Of a stretch of DNA of 64,000 nt, positions 50,542-58,591 are shown one piece after another. Under the pieces are notes generated by a model. It was not told the origin of the DNA, did not search any database, and saw only the letters and a program-made list of their open reading frames with translations. Numbering within the stretch: position 1 is the stretch's first letter; every line of letters begins with the position of its first letter. Source of the stretch: Thermomonas brevis (lineage in GTDB: Bacteria > Pseudomonadota > Gammaproteobacteria > Xanthomonadales > Xanthomonadaceae); the NCBI RefSeq assembly GCF_014395425.1, contig NZ_CP060711.1, positions 1,178,001-1,242,000 on the forward strand, read 5' to 3'. Made by a program: the position numbers and the translations under genes.

Positions 50542-52926
50542 TCAATCGTCCCGCGCCGCATCGGGCTGGCGCAGGCGCGCCAGCAATGCGTCGTCCACGT
50601 CGGGCACCGCGCGCTCGCGCGTCATCCACAGCAGGGCCAGCAGGCTTGCGAGACTCACCGCCATCCACACCCACTGGTATCGGTACCAGGGCCGCGGGCG
50701 ATCCAGGCGCAGCGTCGCGGATGGCGACCACGCGCCACCCAGCTCGCGCGCCTGCACCTCGAACGCCAGCCGTCCCCACGGTACCGACGGCAGCAGCAGG
50801 CTGCGGTTGTCGCCGGCGTCGATCCAGCCGCTCTCGTCGCCGAGACCAGTGACGCGGTAGCGGAAGCGGACCTTGTCGGGGTTGAGCAGGTCGATCGCGC
50901 CGTAGCGGATTTCCAGGTTCGCGGCGTTGACGCCGAGCGCGACGGGCCGCGACACGTCCAGCGCGACTTGCGACACCGCCGCATGGTCGATGTAGGCGGC
51001 AGGCACGGCGCTGCCCATCCAGCCGCGCAGCCGCGCCGGCGTCACCCGCGCGAAGCCGGTCATCATCGCGAACCACAGGTGCCCCGCGCCGTCGTCCGCG
51101 CAGGGCGGCACCGGGCTGCCGTTGAGTTCGGACGGATCCAGCCCGTCGTCGACGGTCAGAGTGCGCATGAGCGGACCGTCGGCGCCGATGTCGCGATCGA
51201 GCAGCAGGCCGATGCCGCGGTTGCCGGCCAGCCACAGCCGGCCGTCGGCGCCCGGCAGGATGCAGGACACGGTGTCGTCGAACAGGCCGTTCGCCTCGGT
51301 GTACTGGCGCACCCTGCCGCGCTCGATGCGGATCAGCCCGTAGCCGTAGCTGCCGATCCACAGCACGCCGTCGGCATCCTCGTGGAGCGCGCGGAAGAAG
51401 CGTCCGCTGATGCCCTGCGCGGGCGTCCAGCGCTCGACCACGGCGCCGCCGGCCACCCGGAACGCGCCGCGGTCGCCCACCACCCAGACGCCGCCGGCGC
51501 GCGCGTCGAGAATGCGCTTCACCTCCATGCCGGCGAGCTCGGGAACGTGTTCGACCACTTCCACCGTGCCGTCGTCGGCGAAGCGCAGGCGGCCGACGAA
51601 GCGCAGGTTCGCCGTCCAGAAGCTGCCGTCCCGCATCTTCCAGATGCCGACCTGGCTCGACTGCGGCCACGTCGCCACGCGCTCGACGCGCCCGCCGGCC
51701 AGGCGCGCCAGGCTGCCGCCCGAGGTGCCGATCCACAGCGTGCCGGTGGCCGCATCGTGTAGCAGGCTGTGGATGCAGCCTTCGCCGACGCTCGCCTCGA
51801 CCGGCCAGGCGGTCTGCCGGCCCTTGGCATCGAGGTGCCACAGCGACATGCAGCTCATCGCCAGCCACATCCCGCCGGCGCCGTCCGCGGCGAGCACGCG
51901 GCCCGGCGCGTCGGGCACCGCCGTCGAACGCAGCAGGTCCACCCGCGAATCCCGCAGCAGCCACAGGCCCTTGCCGGGCGTGCCGATCCACAGCGCCCCG
52001 TCCGCGTCGGCGACAAGGCTGATCGCGTGCAGCCGCTCCGCGCCTTCCAGCGGCGTCTCGACGCCGTCGCGCGCGAGCCGGCGCGTGCCTTCGATGTCGT
52101 CGGACACGTAGAGGCCGCCGGCGCCGTCGGACAGCACCCGGGCCACCCGGCCCAGATTGCCGCGCATGGCGGTCCAGCGCCCGCTGTCGAGGTCGAGGCG
52201 ATACAGCGCGCTGCCGTCCAGCGTCATCCAGGCGGCGTTGCCGTCGCCGACCATCGAGCCGACCCAGCGATGCCCGTCCGGCAGCGGCACCGGCTCGAAG
52301 CCCGCCCCCGCGTAGCGCAGCAATCCCGACAGGCCGCCCACCAGCACCTGCCTGCCGATGCGCGCGCTGAGACTGTATTCGCCTTCGATCACCGCCGAGT
52401 CCACTTCCCGCAGGCGGTCCGGGTCGATGCGGACGATGCCGCTCGACGTCAGCGCCCAGACGTCGCGGCCGTCCGTCGAGAACACGCGATGGACCAGGCA
52501 GCGCCCGCCGCAGACCGGCAGCTGGCGGAAGCGGCCGCGCTCGTAGACGCTGATGCCGGCATCCTCGGTGCCGATCCACAGCCGCAGCCTCGCGTCCTCG
52601 TACAGCGACACGATGCGCCGGCTCGGCGGCCCGCCGTCGCCGCCATCGGAACGGAAAGTGCGGAACTCGTGCCCGTCGAACCGGACCAGCCCGCCGAACG
52701 TGCTGATCCACAGGAACCCGTCGTGCGTGCGCAGCAGCGTGTTGGCGCTGACCTGCGGCAGGCCGTCGGCCGCGCCGTAGTGGCGCAGCACCGGCGGCGA
52801 ATGCAGGGCGAGCGCGTCCTCCGGCGCTCGCGCGGCATCGGCCGCCGGCACCGGCGGCGCGGCCAGCAGCCACGCCAGCGACACGATCCATCCGAGGAAA
52901 GCAGGCGCCCCGCGCATTGCCGTCAT
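50542..52926 (-). CDS. Periplasmic beta-propeller sensor with Y_Y_Y domain and no output domain
   Basis: The 794-residue product has a signal peptide (LGWIVSLAWLLAAPPVPAADA). About twelve two-component-propeller repeats follow over residues 40-640, seen as recurring LWIGT/VWALT-type strands (DGFLWISTFGGLVRFDG, GALWIGTPGKGLWLL, GTLWIGTSGGSLARL). A Y_Y_Y domain (KVRFRYRVTGL) lies near 690-750, then one transmembrane helix, WVWMAVSLASLLALLWM. In hybrid sensors of this family the helix leads to a kinase or GGDEF domain, but here only about 25 residues follow. The neighbouring kinase at 49428 is encoded tail to tail. It may pass a periplasmic signal to a separate partner; this is inference. Confidence 0.85.
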   Translation of the reverse strand: MTAMRGAPAFLGWIVSLAWLLAAPPVPAADAARAPEDALALHSPPVLRHYGAADGLPQVSANTLLRTHDGFLWISTFGGLVRFDGHEFRTFRSDGGDGGPPSRRIVSLYEDARLRLWIGTEDAGISVYERGRFRQLPVCGGRCLVHRVFSTDGRDVWALTSSGIVRIDPDRLREVDSAVIEGEYSLSARIGRQVLVGGLSGLLRYAGAGFEPVPLPDGHRWVGSMVGDGNAAWMTLDGSALYRLDLDSGRWTAMRGNLGRVARVLSDGAGGLYVSDDIEGTRRLARDGVETPLEGAERLHAISLVADADGALWIGTPGKGLWLLRDSRVDLLRSTAVPDAPGRVLAADGAGGMWLAMSCMSLWHLDAKGRQTAWPVEASVGEGCIHSLLHDAATGTLWIGTSGGSLARLAGGRVERVATWPQSSQVGIWKMRDGSFWTANLRFVGRLRFADDGTVEVVEHVPELAGMEVKRILDARAGGVWVVGDRGAFRVAGGAVVERWTPAQGISGRFFRALHEDADGVLWIGSYGYGLIRIERGRVRQYTEANGLFDDTVSCILPGADGRLWLAGNRGIGLLLDRDIGADGPLMRTLTVDDGLDPSELNGSPVPPCADDGAGHLWFAMMTGFARVTPARLRGWMGSAVPAAYIDHAAVSQVALDVSRPVALGVNAANLEIRYGAIDLLNPDKVRFRYRVTGLGDESGWIDAGDNRSLLLPSVPWGRLAFEVQARELGGAWSPSATLRLDRPRPWYRYQWVWMAVSLASLLALLWMTRERAVPDVDDALLARLRQPDAARDD

Positions 52927-53028
52927 GTCCTTCCCTGCACGCCCAACCGGATCCAGCATGCCATCGCGGCGTTCCGGCGCCGCGCCGGCTGCGCTATGGT
53001 CGCGCCATCCTCGCACGCTCTTACGCCG

Positions 53029-54333
53029 ATGCCCCGACTCGCCGCCCTCGCCTGCGCCCTGCTGCTTGCCCTGCCCGCCGCCGCGCAGCCGGCGCTGGCG
53101 CCGACCGAGCAGCGCATCGCCGCGGCGGTCGATGCGCGCAACGAAGACGCCGTCGCCCTACTCGGCCGGCTGGTGGAACGCAACAGCGGCACCTATCACC
53201 ACGCCGGCGTGGAAGCGGTGGCGGCGATGCTGCGGCCCGAGTTCGAGACGCTGGGCTTCGCGGTTGAATGGAAACCGATGACGCATGCCGGCCGCGCCGG
53301 CCATCTGATCGCCACCCACGCGGGCAACGGCAAGGGCAAGCGGATGCTACTGATCGGACACCTCGACACCGTGTTCGAGCCGGACAGCGCCTTCACCGGA
53401 TTCCGCATCGAAGGCAACCGCGCCATCGGCCCCGGCGTCGGCGACGACAAGGGCGGCGTGGCGGTGATGCTGCTGGCGCTGCGCGCGCTGCACGACGCCG
53501 GCGCATTGCGCGACGCCGACGTCGTCGTGGTGCTGACCGGCGACGAGGAGGACGTGGGCCAGCCGGTGGCGCAGGCGCGCGCCGACCTGATCGCCGCCGG
53601 CAAGCGCGCCGACGTGGCGCTGGATTTCGAGAACCTCTCGCATGCCGACGGTCGCGACATGGGCTCGATCGCGCGACGCTCCTCGAACACCTGGACGCTG
53701 ACCGTGCGCGGCGAGACAGGCCACAGCTCCGGCATCTTCTCCGAATCGATGGGCGACGGCGCGGCATTCGAACTGGCGCGCATCCTGGCCGCGTTCCGCA
53801 CGGAGCTGCCGGAGCCGAACCTGACCTTCAACGTCGGCCTGCTCGGCGGCGGCGAACAGGCCGCGTTCGACGCCGGCAGGACCCGGCTCAGCGCCAGCGG
53901 CAAGGACAACATCGTGCCGCCCGTCGCGCTGGCGCGCGGCGACTTCCGCACGCTGAGCGCGGAGCAGACGAAACGCGTCGGCGAGAAGATGCGCGCGATC
54001 GTGTCCCGCCATCTGCCGCGCACCGACGCGACGCTGGAGATCGAGGAGAACTACCCGCCGATGGCGCCCACCGCCGGCAACCGCGCGCTGCTGGCGAAGC
54101 TCAACGCCGTGAACCGCGACCTCGGCCTGGCGGAGATGGGCGAACTCGATCCGCTCGCGCGCGGCGCCGGCGACATTTCCTTCGTCGCCGCCGACGTGGA
54201 CGGGCTGGTCGGCATGGGCGCGTCCGGCGGCAACAGCCATGCCGATGGCGAGTACGTCGAACTGGATTCGCTGCCGCGCCAGGCCAGGCGCGCCGCGCTG
54301 CTGATGCATCGGCTGGCGCAAGCGCCGCGATGA
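53029..54333 (+). CDS. Secreted M20 family metallopeptidase (carboxypeptidase G2-like)
   Basis: Zinc exopeptidase of 434 residues with a signal peptide ending PAAAQP. Metal ligands and catalytic residues are in the normal order: [10 protein letters not shown] (His and Asp), [11 protein letters not shown] (bridging Asp), [11 protein letters not shown] (catalytic Glu and ligand Glu), and [11 protein letters not shown] (final His). The lid or dimerisation domain lies between about residues 210 and 330. The substrate is probably a peptide or N-acyl amino acid. The frame runs far upstream, but the ATG at 53029 opens the export signal. It is divergent from the propeller gene with about 100 bases between starts. 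Confidence 0.92.
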   Translation: MPRLAALACALLLALPAAAQPALAPTEQRIAAAVDARNEDAVALLGRLVERNSGTYHHAGVEAVAAMLRPEFETLGFAVEWKPMTHAGRAGHLIATHAGNGKGKRMLLIGHLDTVFEPDSAFTGFRIEGNRAIGPGVGDDKGGVAVMLLALRALHDAGALRDADVVVVLTGDEEDVGQPVAQARADLIAAGKRADVALDFENLSHADGRDMGSIARRSSNTWTLTVRGETGHSSGIFSESMGDGAAFELARILAAFRTELPEPNLTFNVGLLGGGEQAAFDAGRTRLSASGKDNIVPPVALARGDFRTLSAEQTKRVGEKMRAIVSRHLPRTDATLEIEENYPPMAPTAGNRALLAKLNAVNRDLGLAEMGELDPLARGAGDISFVAADVDGLVGMGASGGNSHADGEYVELDSLPRQARRAALLMHRLAQAPR

Positions 54334-54343
54334 GCGCAGAGCG

Positions 54344-54610
54344 ATGAGCGACGGCTGGCACCTCTACCTGCTGCGCTGCCGCGACGGCAGCCTGTACGCC
54401 GGCATCGCCACCAACGTCGAACGCCGCTTCCGCCAGCACGCGACCGGCAAGGGCGCGAAGTACACCCGCTCGCATCCGCCGGAATGCGTGCTCGGCAGCC
54501 GCGCCTATCCGGATCGCGGCAGCGCGCTGCGCGCCGAGTGCGCGCTCAAGCGCCAGCCGAAGGCGCGCAAGCTGGCGTGGCTGCTGGCCGAGGCGGATGC
54601 GGCGACGTAG
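54344..54610 (+). CDS. GIY-YIG nuclease domain protein (YhbQ-like)
   Basis: The 88-residue product is a stand-alone GIY-YIG domain. [28 protein letters not shown] carries the two half-motifs (LYLL and YAGI) and the conserved Arg; [12 protein letters not shown] and the downstream Glu in [12 protein letters not shown] complete the active-site set. Length and sequence fit the UPF0213/YhbQ group, small proteins linked to DNA transactions. It starts 10 bases after the M20 stop, so they are probably co-transcribed. Confidence 0.92.
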   Translation: MSDGWHLYLLRCRDGSLYAGIATNVERRFRQHATGKGAKYTRSHPPECVLGSRAYPDRGSALRAECALKRQPKARKLAWLLAEADAAT

Positions 54611-54640
54611 CGGTCAGTCGGGAAAGGGCTCAAAGATTGC

Positions 54641-54777
54641 CGTCGTTCCCGCGTTGCTGCTGACAGACGTATGTCTGTCCAAAGCGGGCCGCTTCCGACA
54701 GACGCATGTCTGTCCAATCCATGGACTTTGGATTTCAACGGGCTAACGTCCATGGATCCCCGCTTTCGCGGGGATGA
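54641..54777. repeat. REP-like compound repeat, copy 3, with two direct copies of an internal palindrome
   Basis: The ends GTCGTTCCCGCG (54641-54652) and 54766-54777 are mostly complementary. Inside are GACAGACGTATGTCTGTC (54661-54678) and GACAGACGCATGTCTGTC (54696-54713), each nearly self-complementary, and a perfect 10-base inverted repeat ATCCATGGAC/GTCCATGGAT (54716-54725 and 54747-54756). It fills the gap between the GIY-YIG gene and the converging DCC gene. Confidence 0.8.
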
Positions 54778-54806
54778 CAAGCAAAAGCGGAAGTGTTCGG
54801 AAGCGT

Positions 54807-55232
54807 CTAGAGAAAGCGCTGCCGATGTTCGGGCGCAGGCAGCGCGCAGGCGTCGTGCCGGCCGAACCAGCGGTAGCGGTTGCGCGCCAGCCAGCGGTAC
54901 GCCGCATCGCGCAGCCCGCGCGGCAGCAGCGCGATCGCGTGCGCGAGCTTCCAACCGCCGCCCAGGCCGACCAGCACGCGACGGATCGCATCGGTATCGG
55001 TGGAGGCGCGCGGCGTCGGGCCGGCGTCGTATTCCAGCAGCAGGAAGGACGCCGGATCGTCGGGATCGAGCCCGTGCCGCGCGAGCAGCGCGCGGCCGGA
55101 TTCGGACTGCATCGCGGCGAAGCGGTAACGGCCGGTGCGGTCGTGCCGCAGCAGGAAATCGACCCAGCCGTTGCAGAGCACGCACACGCCATCGAAGACG
55201 ATGACGGCTCGGCCAGCGTCAGCGCTCGGCAT
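54807..55232 (-). CDS. DCC family thiol-disulfide oxidoreductase-like protein (DUF393)
   Basis: The 141-residue product carries the family signature VIVFDGVCVLCNGWVDFLL with the CxxC-like DGVCVLC motif near the N-terminus. The middle segment RFAAMQSESGRALLARHGLD and the C-terminal aromatic-rich part (RNRYRWFGRHDACALP) are typical of the family. It probably has a thioredoxin-like fold; function is unproven. It overlaps the DUF4166 gene by 14 bases at its 5' end, consistent with an operon rluD-pgeF-DUF4166-DCC. Confidence 0.88.
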   Translation of the reverse strand: MPSADAGRAVIVFDGVCVLCNGWVDFLLRHDRTGRYRFAAMQSESGRALLARHGLDPDDPASFLLLEYDAGPTPRASTDTDAIRRVLVGLGGGWKLAHAIALLPRGLRDAAYRWLARNRYRWFGRHDACALPAPEHRQRFL

Positions 55233-55788
55233 CGTCCACCGGCAGCAACCAGCCTTCGTAGCGGACGACCAGCCCGATCAGCGGCAGGCTCGCTTCGACC
55301 AGGAATTCGTAGCGACCGTCGTGTTCGCGCTCGCGGCAGCGCACGCCATCGAACCAGCCGGCCGGCAGCGGCAGCAGCCCGAACGCACGCACGCCGGCCA
55401 CCTGCCACCACAGCGCATCAAAGCCCGGATGCAGGTGGTAGCGGAACTGCAGCGGCCCCAGCCGTTCGCGCAGCAGCCCGCCCCTGAACGCCAGCCGCGT
55501 CTGCATGCGCGTGCCGCCGAAATCGCGGCGCCAGGTTTCGCGCTTCGAATCGGCGACGAACTCCACGGTGAGCGGCACGTCCCGCATCGGCTTCGGCAGC
55601 CCGGCGATGCGCGCGCACAGCCGCGCCAGCGGATTGCGGCCGCGCTCGACGGCGGCGACGCCGGCAAAACGCGCCGTGCCGCGCACCGCGTGCAGGCGGC
55701 GCACGGCTTCGGGCAGGTTGTAGAAGGCCGCGCCCAGCGCCTGCTGGAACAGCGTCGCCTGCGGCGCGTTGTTCAAGGCGCGATCCAT
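55219..55788 (-). CDS. DUF4166 domain protein
   Basis: The 189-residue product from the ATG at 55788 begins [19 protein letters not shown]. It contains LPKPMRDVPLTVEF, WRRDFGGTRMQTRL, HLHPGFDALWWQVAG and WFDGVRCREREHDGRYEF, features I associate with DUF4166, often found fused to or near DCC-type proteins. No signal peptide or membrane helix is clear. It overlaps pgeF by 16 bases and the DCC gene by 14 bases. The frame is open further upstream inside pgeF, but without a plausible start. Confidence 0.75.
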   Translation of the reverse strand: MDRALNNAPQATLFQQALGAAFYNLPEAVRRLHAVRGTARFAGVAAVERGRNPLARLCARIAGLPKPMRDVPLTVEFVADSKRETWRRDFGGTRMQTRLAFRGGLLRERLGPLQFRYHLHPGFDALWWQVAGVRAFGLLPLPAGWFDGVRCREREHDGRYEFLVEASLPLIGLVVRYEGWLLPVDDAER

Positions 55789-56606
55789 GCGAGCGTGGCG
55801 ATGCGGCCGCTGCGACCGTCGCGGCGATGCGAGAAGAACCGCGCCGGATCGGAGATCGTGCACAGGCCGCCGCCGTGCACGTCGAACACGCCCGCATCGA
55901 GCAGGCGCTGCCGCGCCAGCGTGTACAGGTCCACCTTCCAATGACCGGGCCGCGTGGGCAGGAAGGCCATCCGCGCGCGTCCGTCGCGGGCGGTGAAGGC
56001 GTCGAAGACCTCCTCGCCGATTTCATACGCCTGCGGCCCGGCCGCGGGGCCGAGCCAGGCCATCAATCGATCCGGCGGCGTGCGCATCGCCGCCACCGTG
56101 GCTTCCAGCACGCCGGCGCACAGGCTGCGCCAGCCGGCGTGCGCGGCGGCGATTTCGGAGCCGTCCTTCGCCGCCAACACCACCGGCAGGCAGTCGGCGG
56201 TGAGGATGGCGAGGACGGTGCCGAGCGTGGACGTGACGGCGGCATCGGCTTCTGGCTCCTCGCTTTCTCCTCCCCTTTCGCGCAGCGAAGGGGGAAGTCG
56301 GGAGGGGGTCGCTTCCGCTTGTTGTGCCGATGACAGGCCCTCCCCTTCGCTGCGCGAAAGGGAGGGAGCGAAGCGGGCCACCTCGACGCCGTGCATCTGC
56401 CGCAGCCAGCGCGGCGCAGACGGCAGCGCCAGCGCGGCTTCCAGCTGCCGGCGGTTTTCGGCCACGGCTTCGGCATCATCGCCGCAGCGCGAACCGAGAT
56501 TGAACGTGTCGAACGGCGGCTGCGACATGCCCAAACCGAAGCGCGTCGTGGTCAGCGCGCGGACGCCGGGCGGCGCGGGCCAGTCGGCGCCGAGGAAGGC
56601 GCTCAT
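55773..56606 (-). CDS. pgeF: Purine nucleoside phosphorylase / laccase-domain protein PgeF (YfiH) with repeat insertion
   Basis: Multicopper-oxidoreductase-fold protein (YfiH/PgeF) linked to editing of peptidoglycan precursors and to purine nucleoside cleavage. The 277-residue product keeps the metal-binding residues: His72 in LRQMHGVEV, Cys139 in [10 protein letters not shown] and His156 in [10 protein letters not shown]. Between residues about 79 and 117 is an insert of low-complexity Ser/Arg/Glu-rich sequence. It is translated from a palindromic repeat at 56268-56367; normal members run straight from the HG segment to the PEADAAVT segment. The reading frame is preserved. The start overlaps the rluD stop as ATGA. 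Confidence 0.9.
   Translation of the reverse strand: MSAFLGADWPAPPGVRALTTTRFGLGMSQPPFDTFNLGSRCGDDAEAVAENRRQLEAALALPSAPRWLRQMHGVEVARFAPSLSRSEGEGLSSAQQAEATPSRLPPSLRERGGESEEPEADAAVTSTLGTVLAILTADCLPVVLAAKDGSEIAAAHAGWRSLCAGVLEATVAAMRTPPDRLMAWLGPAAGPQAYEIGEEVFDAFTARDGRARMAFLPTRPGHWKVDLYTLARQRLLDAGVFDVHGGGLCTISDPARFFSHRRDGRSGRIATLAWIAP
56268..56367. repeat. Palindromic repeat inserted in frame within pgeF
   Basis: Arms at about 56268-56294 and 56339-56366 are inversely complementary over roughly 24 bases around TTTCGCGCAGCGAAGGGG. They flank a spacer of about 45 bases. The ends differ from the GTCATTCCCGCG repeats, so this is a second repeat family. It accounts for the extra residues in PgeF. Confidence 0.8.
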
Positions 56607-57583
56607 CGCCGCGCGCGCTCGGCTTCCGCGTGCGCCGCGGCGTCCTCGCGCAGCAGGCGCATCAGCCGCTGCATGTCCTCGGGCACCGGCGCTTCGCAGC
56701 GCACCGGATCAAAGGTGACGGGATGCGCGAACTCCAGCACTTCCGCGTGCAGCGCCTGCCGCTTGAAGCCGCGCAGCGCCACGATCAGTTCCTCCGACGC
56801 GCCCTTCGGCAGCTTCAGCGACCCGCCGTACAGCGGGTCGCCGACGATCGGATGCTTCAGGTGCGCCATGTGCACGCGGATCTGGTGGGTGCGGCCGGTT
56901 TCCAGCCGGCACTCCAGTGCGGTGTGGGCGCGGAAGCGCTCGCGCAGGCGGTAATGCGTCACCGCGTCCTTGCCGTCCTCGCGCACGGCCATGCGCAGGC
57001 GGTCGCGCGGGTGGCGGTCGATCGCCGCATTGGCAGTGCCGCCGGAGACCAGCGCGCCCACCACCACCGCCAGGTACTGGCGGTGCACTTCGCGCGCGGA
57101 CAGCTGCGCCACCAGCGCGGTATGCGCCTGCAGGGTGCGGGCGACGACCATCACGCCGCTGGTGTCCTTGTCGAGGCGGTGGACGATGCCGGCGCGCGGC
57201 AGCTTGTCGAGGTCCGGGTCGCGGTGCAGCAGCGCGTTCACCAGCGTGCCGGCCGGATTGCCCGCGCCCGGATGCACCACCAGCCCGGCCGGCTTGTCGA
57301 TGACGAAGACGTGCTCGTCCTCGTACAGGACGTCCAGCGGGATGTCCTCGGCGACGGCGTGCGTCTGCACCTCCTCCACCGCGTCCAGGGCGATGGTCTC
57401 GCCGCCGCGCACCGGGTCGCGCGGGCGGGCGGACTCGCCGTCCACGGTCACGTCGCCGGACTTGATCCAGGCCGACAGCCGCGAACGTGAATACTCGGGG
57501 AAAAGCTCGGCCAGCACCGCATCCAGCCGGCGGCCGGCGCAGGTGTCGGGAACGAGGGCGGTGCGGGATCCGGTCTGGGGCAT
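56603..57583 (-). CDS. rluD: 23S rRNA pseudouridine synthase RluD
   Basis: Modifies three uridines in helix 69 of 23S rRNA. From the ATG at 57583 the product has 326 residues. An S4 RNA-binding domain comes first ([31 protein letters not shown]). The RsuA/RluA catalytic core follows with the Asp in [20 protein letters not shown], then RQYLAVVVG and [20 protein letters not shown]. Start choice follows the family length; the in-frame ATG at 57607 would add eight residues. It is divergent from bamD and overlaps pgeF, the usual arrangement in gammaproteobacteria. Confidence 0.96.
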   Translation of the reverse strand: MPQTGSRTALVPDTCAGRRLDAVLAELFPEYSRSRLSAWIKSGDVTVDGESARPRDPVRGGETIALDAVEEVQTHAVAEDIPLDVLYEDEHVFVIDKPAGLVVHPGAGNPAGTLVNALLHRDPDLDKLPRAGIVHRLDKDTSGVMVVARTLQAHTALVAQLSAREVHRQYLAVVVGALVSGGTANAAIDRHPRDRLRMAVREDGKDAVTHYRLRERFRAHTALECRLETGRTHQIRVHMAHLKHPIVGDPLYGGSLKLPKGASEELIVALRGFKRQALHAEVLEFAHPVTFDPVRCEAPVPEDMQRLMRLLREDAAAHAEAERARR

Positions 57584-57626
57584 GAAAGTTCCGTAAGCCG
57601 CCGGCAACGGCGGGAAGCGCCCGGGC

Positions 57627-57653
57627 TTGATCGCGGCCGGGGGCTGGTATTAT
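57627..57653 (+). promoter_or_regulatory. Possible promoter of bamD
   Basis: TTGATC (57627-57632) and TATTAT (57648-57653) are spaced 15 bases apart, 30 bases upstream of the bamD start. The spacing is shorter than ideal, so confidence is low. Confidence 0.35.
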
Positions 57654-57682
57654 CCAGCGTTCATGCCCCCGGCGCCCGTTCG

Positions 57683-58528
57683 ATGCCCATGACCCAGCGT
57701 TCCGCCCTGCTGCGCCCCGTCCTCGTGCTCATGCTCGTCCTTGCCGCCAGCGGCTGCGCGAGCATCAAGAACAAGTTCAAGGACAAGGACAAGAACGAAG
57801 GCCTGCCGGTCAGCGAACTGTACGACCGCGCCCACGGCTACATGGAGAAGGGCCGCTGGAGCAACGCGGGCGAGGTGTTCGGCCGCCTGATCGCGCAGTA
57901 CCCCTACGGCCCGTACACCGAGCAGGCGCTGATGGAGCAGGCCTACGCCGAATACAAGGCCGGCAAGCACGAAGACGCGATCTCCAGCATCGACCGCTTC
58001 ATCCGCACCTATCCGACCCACCGCAACATCGCCTACCTCTACTACCTGCGCGGCCTGTCCAACATGGCCCGCAACACGGTGTTCATGGCGCGCGCGTTCA
58101 ATCTCGACACCAGCACCCGCGACCTGGCCGCGCCGCTGCAGGCGTACACCGACTTCAACACCGTCGCCACCCGCTACCCCAACAGCCGCTACACCGGCGA
58201 CGCCCGCCAGCGCATGGTGTTCCTGCGCAACGAGTTCGCCCGCTTCGAGCTGAACACCGGCCTGTACTACCTGCGCCGCGGCGCCTGGGTGTCGGCCGCC
58301 GACCGCGCCACCTACCTGCTGGAAACCTATCCGCAGAGCCAATACCAGAACGACGCGGTGGCGCTGCTGGGCGAGGCCTACACCCGCATGGGCAACACCG
58401 CACTGGCGGCGGACGCCCGCCGCGTGCTGGAGCAGAACGACCCGCAGCACCCGTGGCTGGCCGGCCACTGGCCGAAGGATCCGAGCGTGTTCAAGCGCCT
58501 GAATCCGTTCACCGGCGAATCGCGCTGA
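57683..58528 (+). CDS. bamD: Outer-membrane assembly lipoprotein BamD
   Basis: Essential lipoprotein of the BAM complex that helps fold beta-barrels. The 281-residue product has a lipobox (VLAASGCAS) and five TPR-like repeats (LYDRAHGYMEKGRWSNAGEVF, YAEYKAGKHEDAISSIDRFI, TDFNTVATRYPNSRYTGDARQRM). The Arg/Tyr-rich family segment GLYYLRRGAWVSAADRATYLL is present. Two in-frame ATGs (57683, 57689) begin it. It is divergent from rluD and followed by a strong bidirectional terminator. Several outer-membrane proteins in this window would be its clients. Confidence 0.96.
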   Translation: MPMTQRSALLRPVLVLMLVLAASGCASIKNKFKDKDKNEGLPVSELYDRAHGYMEKGRWSNAGEVFGRLIAQYPYGPYTEQALMEQAYAEYKAGKHEDAISSIDRFIRTYPTHRNIAYLYYLRGLSNMARNTVFMARAFNLDTSTRDLAAPLQAYTDFNTVATRYPNSRYTGDARQRMVFLRNEFARFELNTGLYYLRRGAWVSAADRATYLLETYPQSQYQNDAVALLGEAYTRMGNTALAADARRVLEQNDPQHPWLAGHWPKDPSVFKRLNPFTGESR

Positions 58529-58552
58529 TCCTCGCCCGAACGCGGATAAAGG

Positions 58553-58583
58553 AAGGCCGGCGGAAACGCCGGCCTTCTTCGTT
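58553..58583. terminator. Bidirectional terminator between bamD and nadE
   Basis: Perfect 10-base stem AAGGCCGGCG (58553-58562) with 58567-58576, loop GAAA, followed by CTTCGTTT on the plus strand. Upstream A-residues serve the minus strand, where nadE ends at 58592. Confidence 0.85.
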
Positions 58584-58591
58584 TCGATGCC

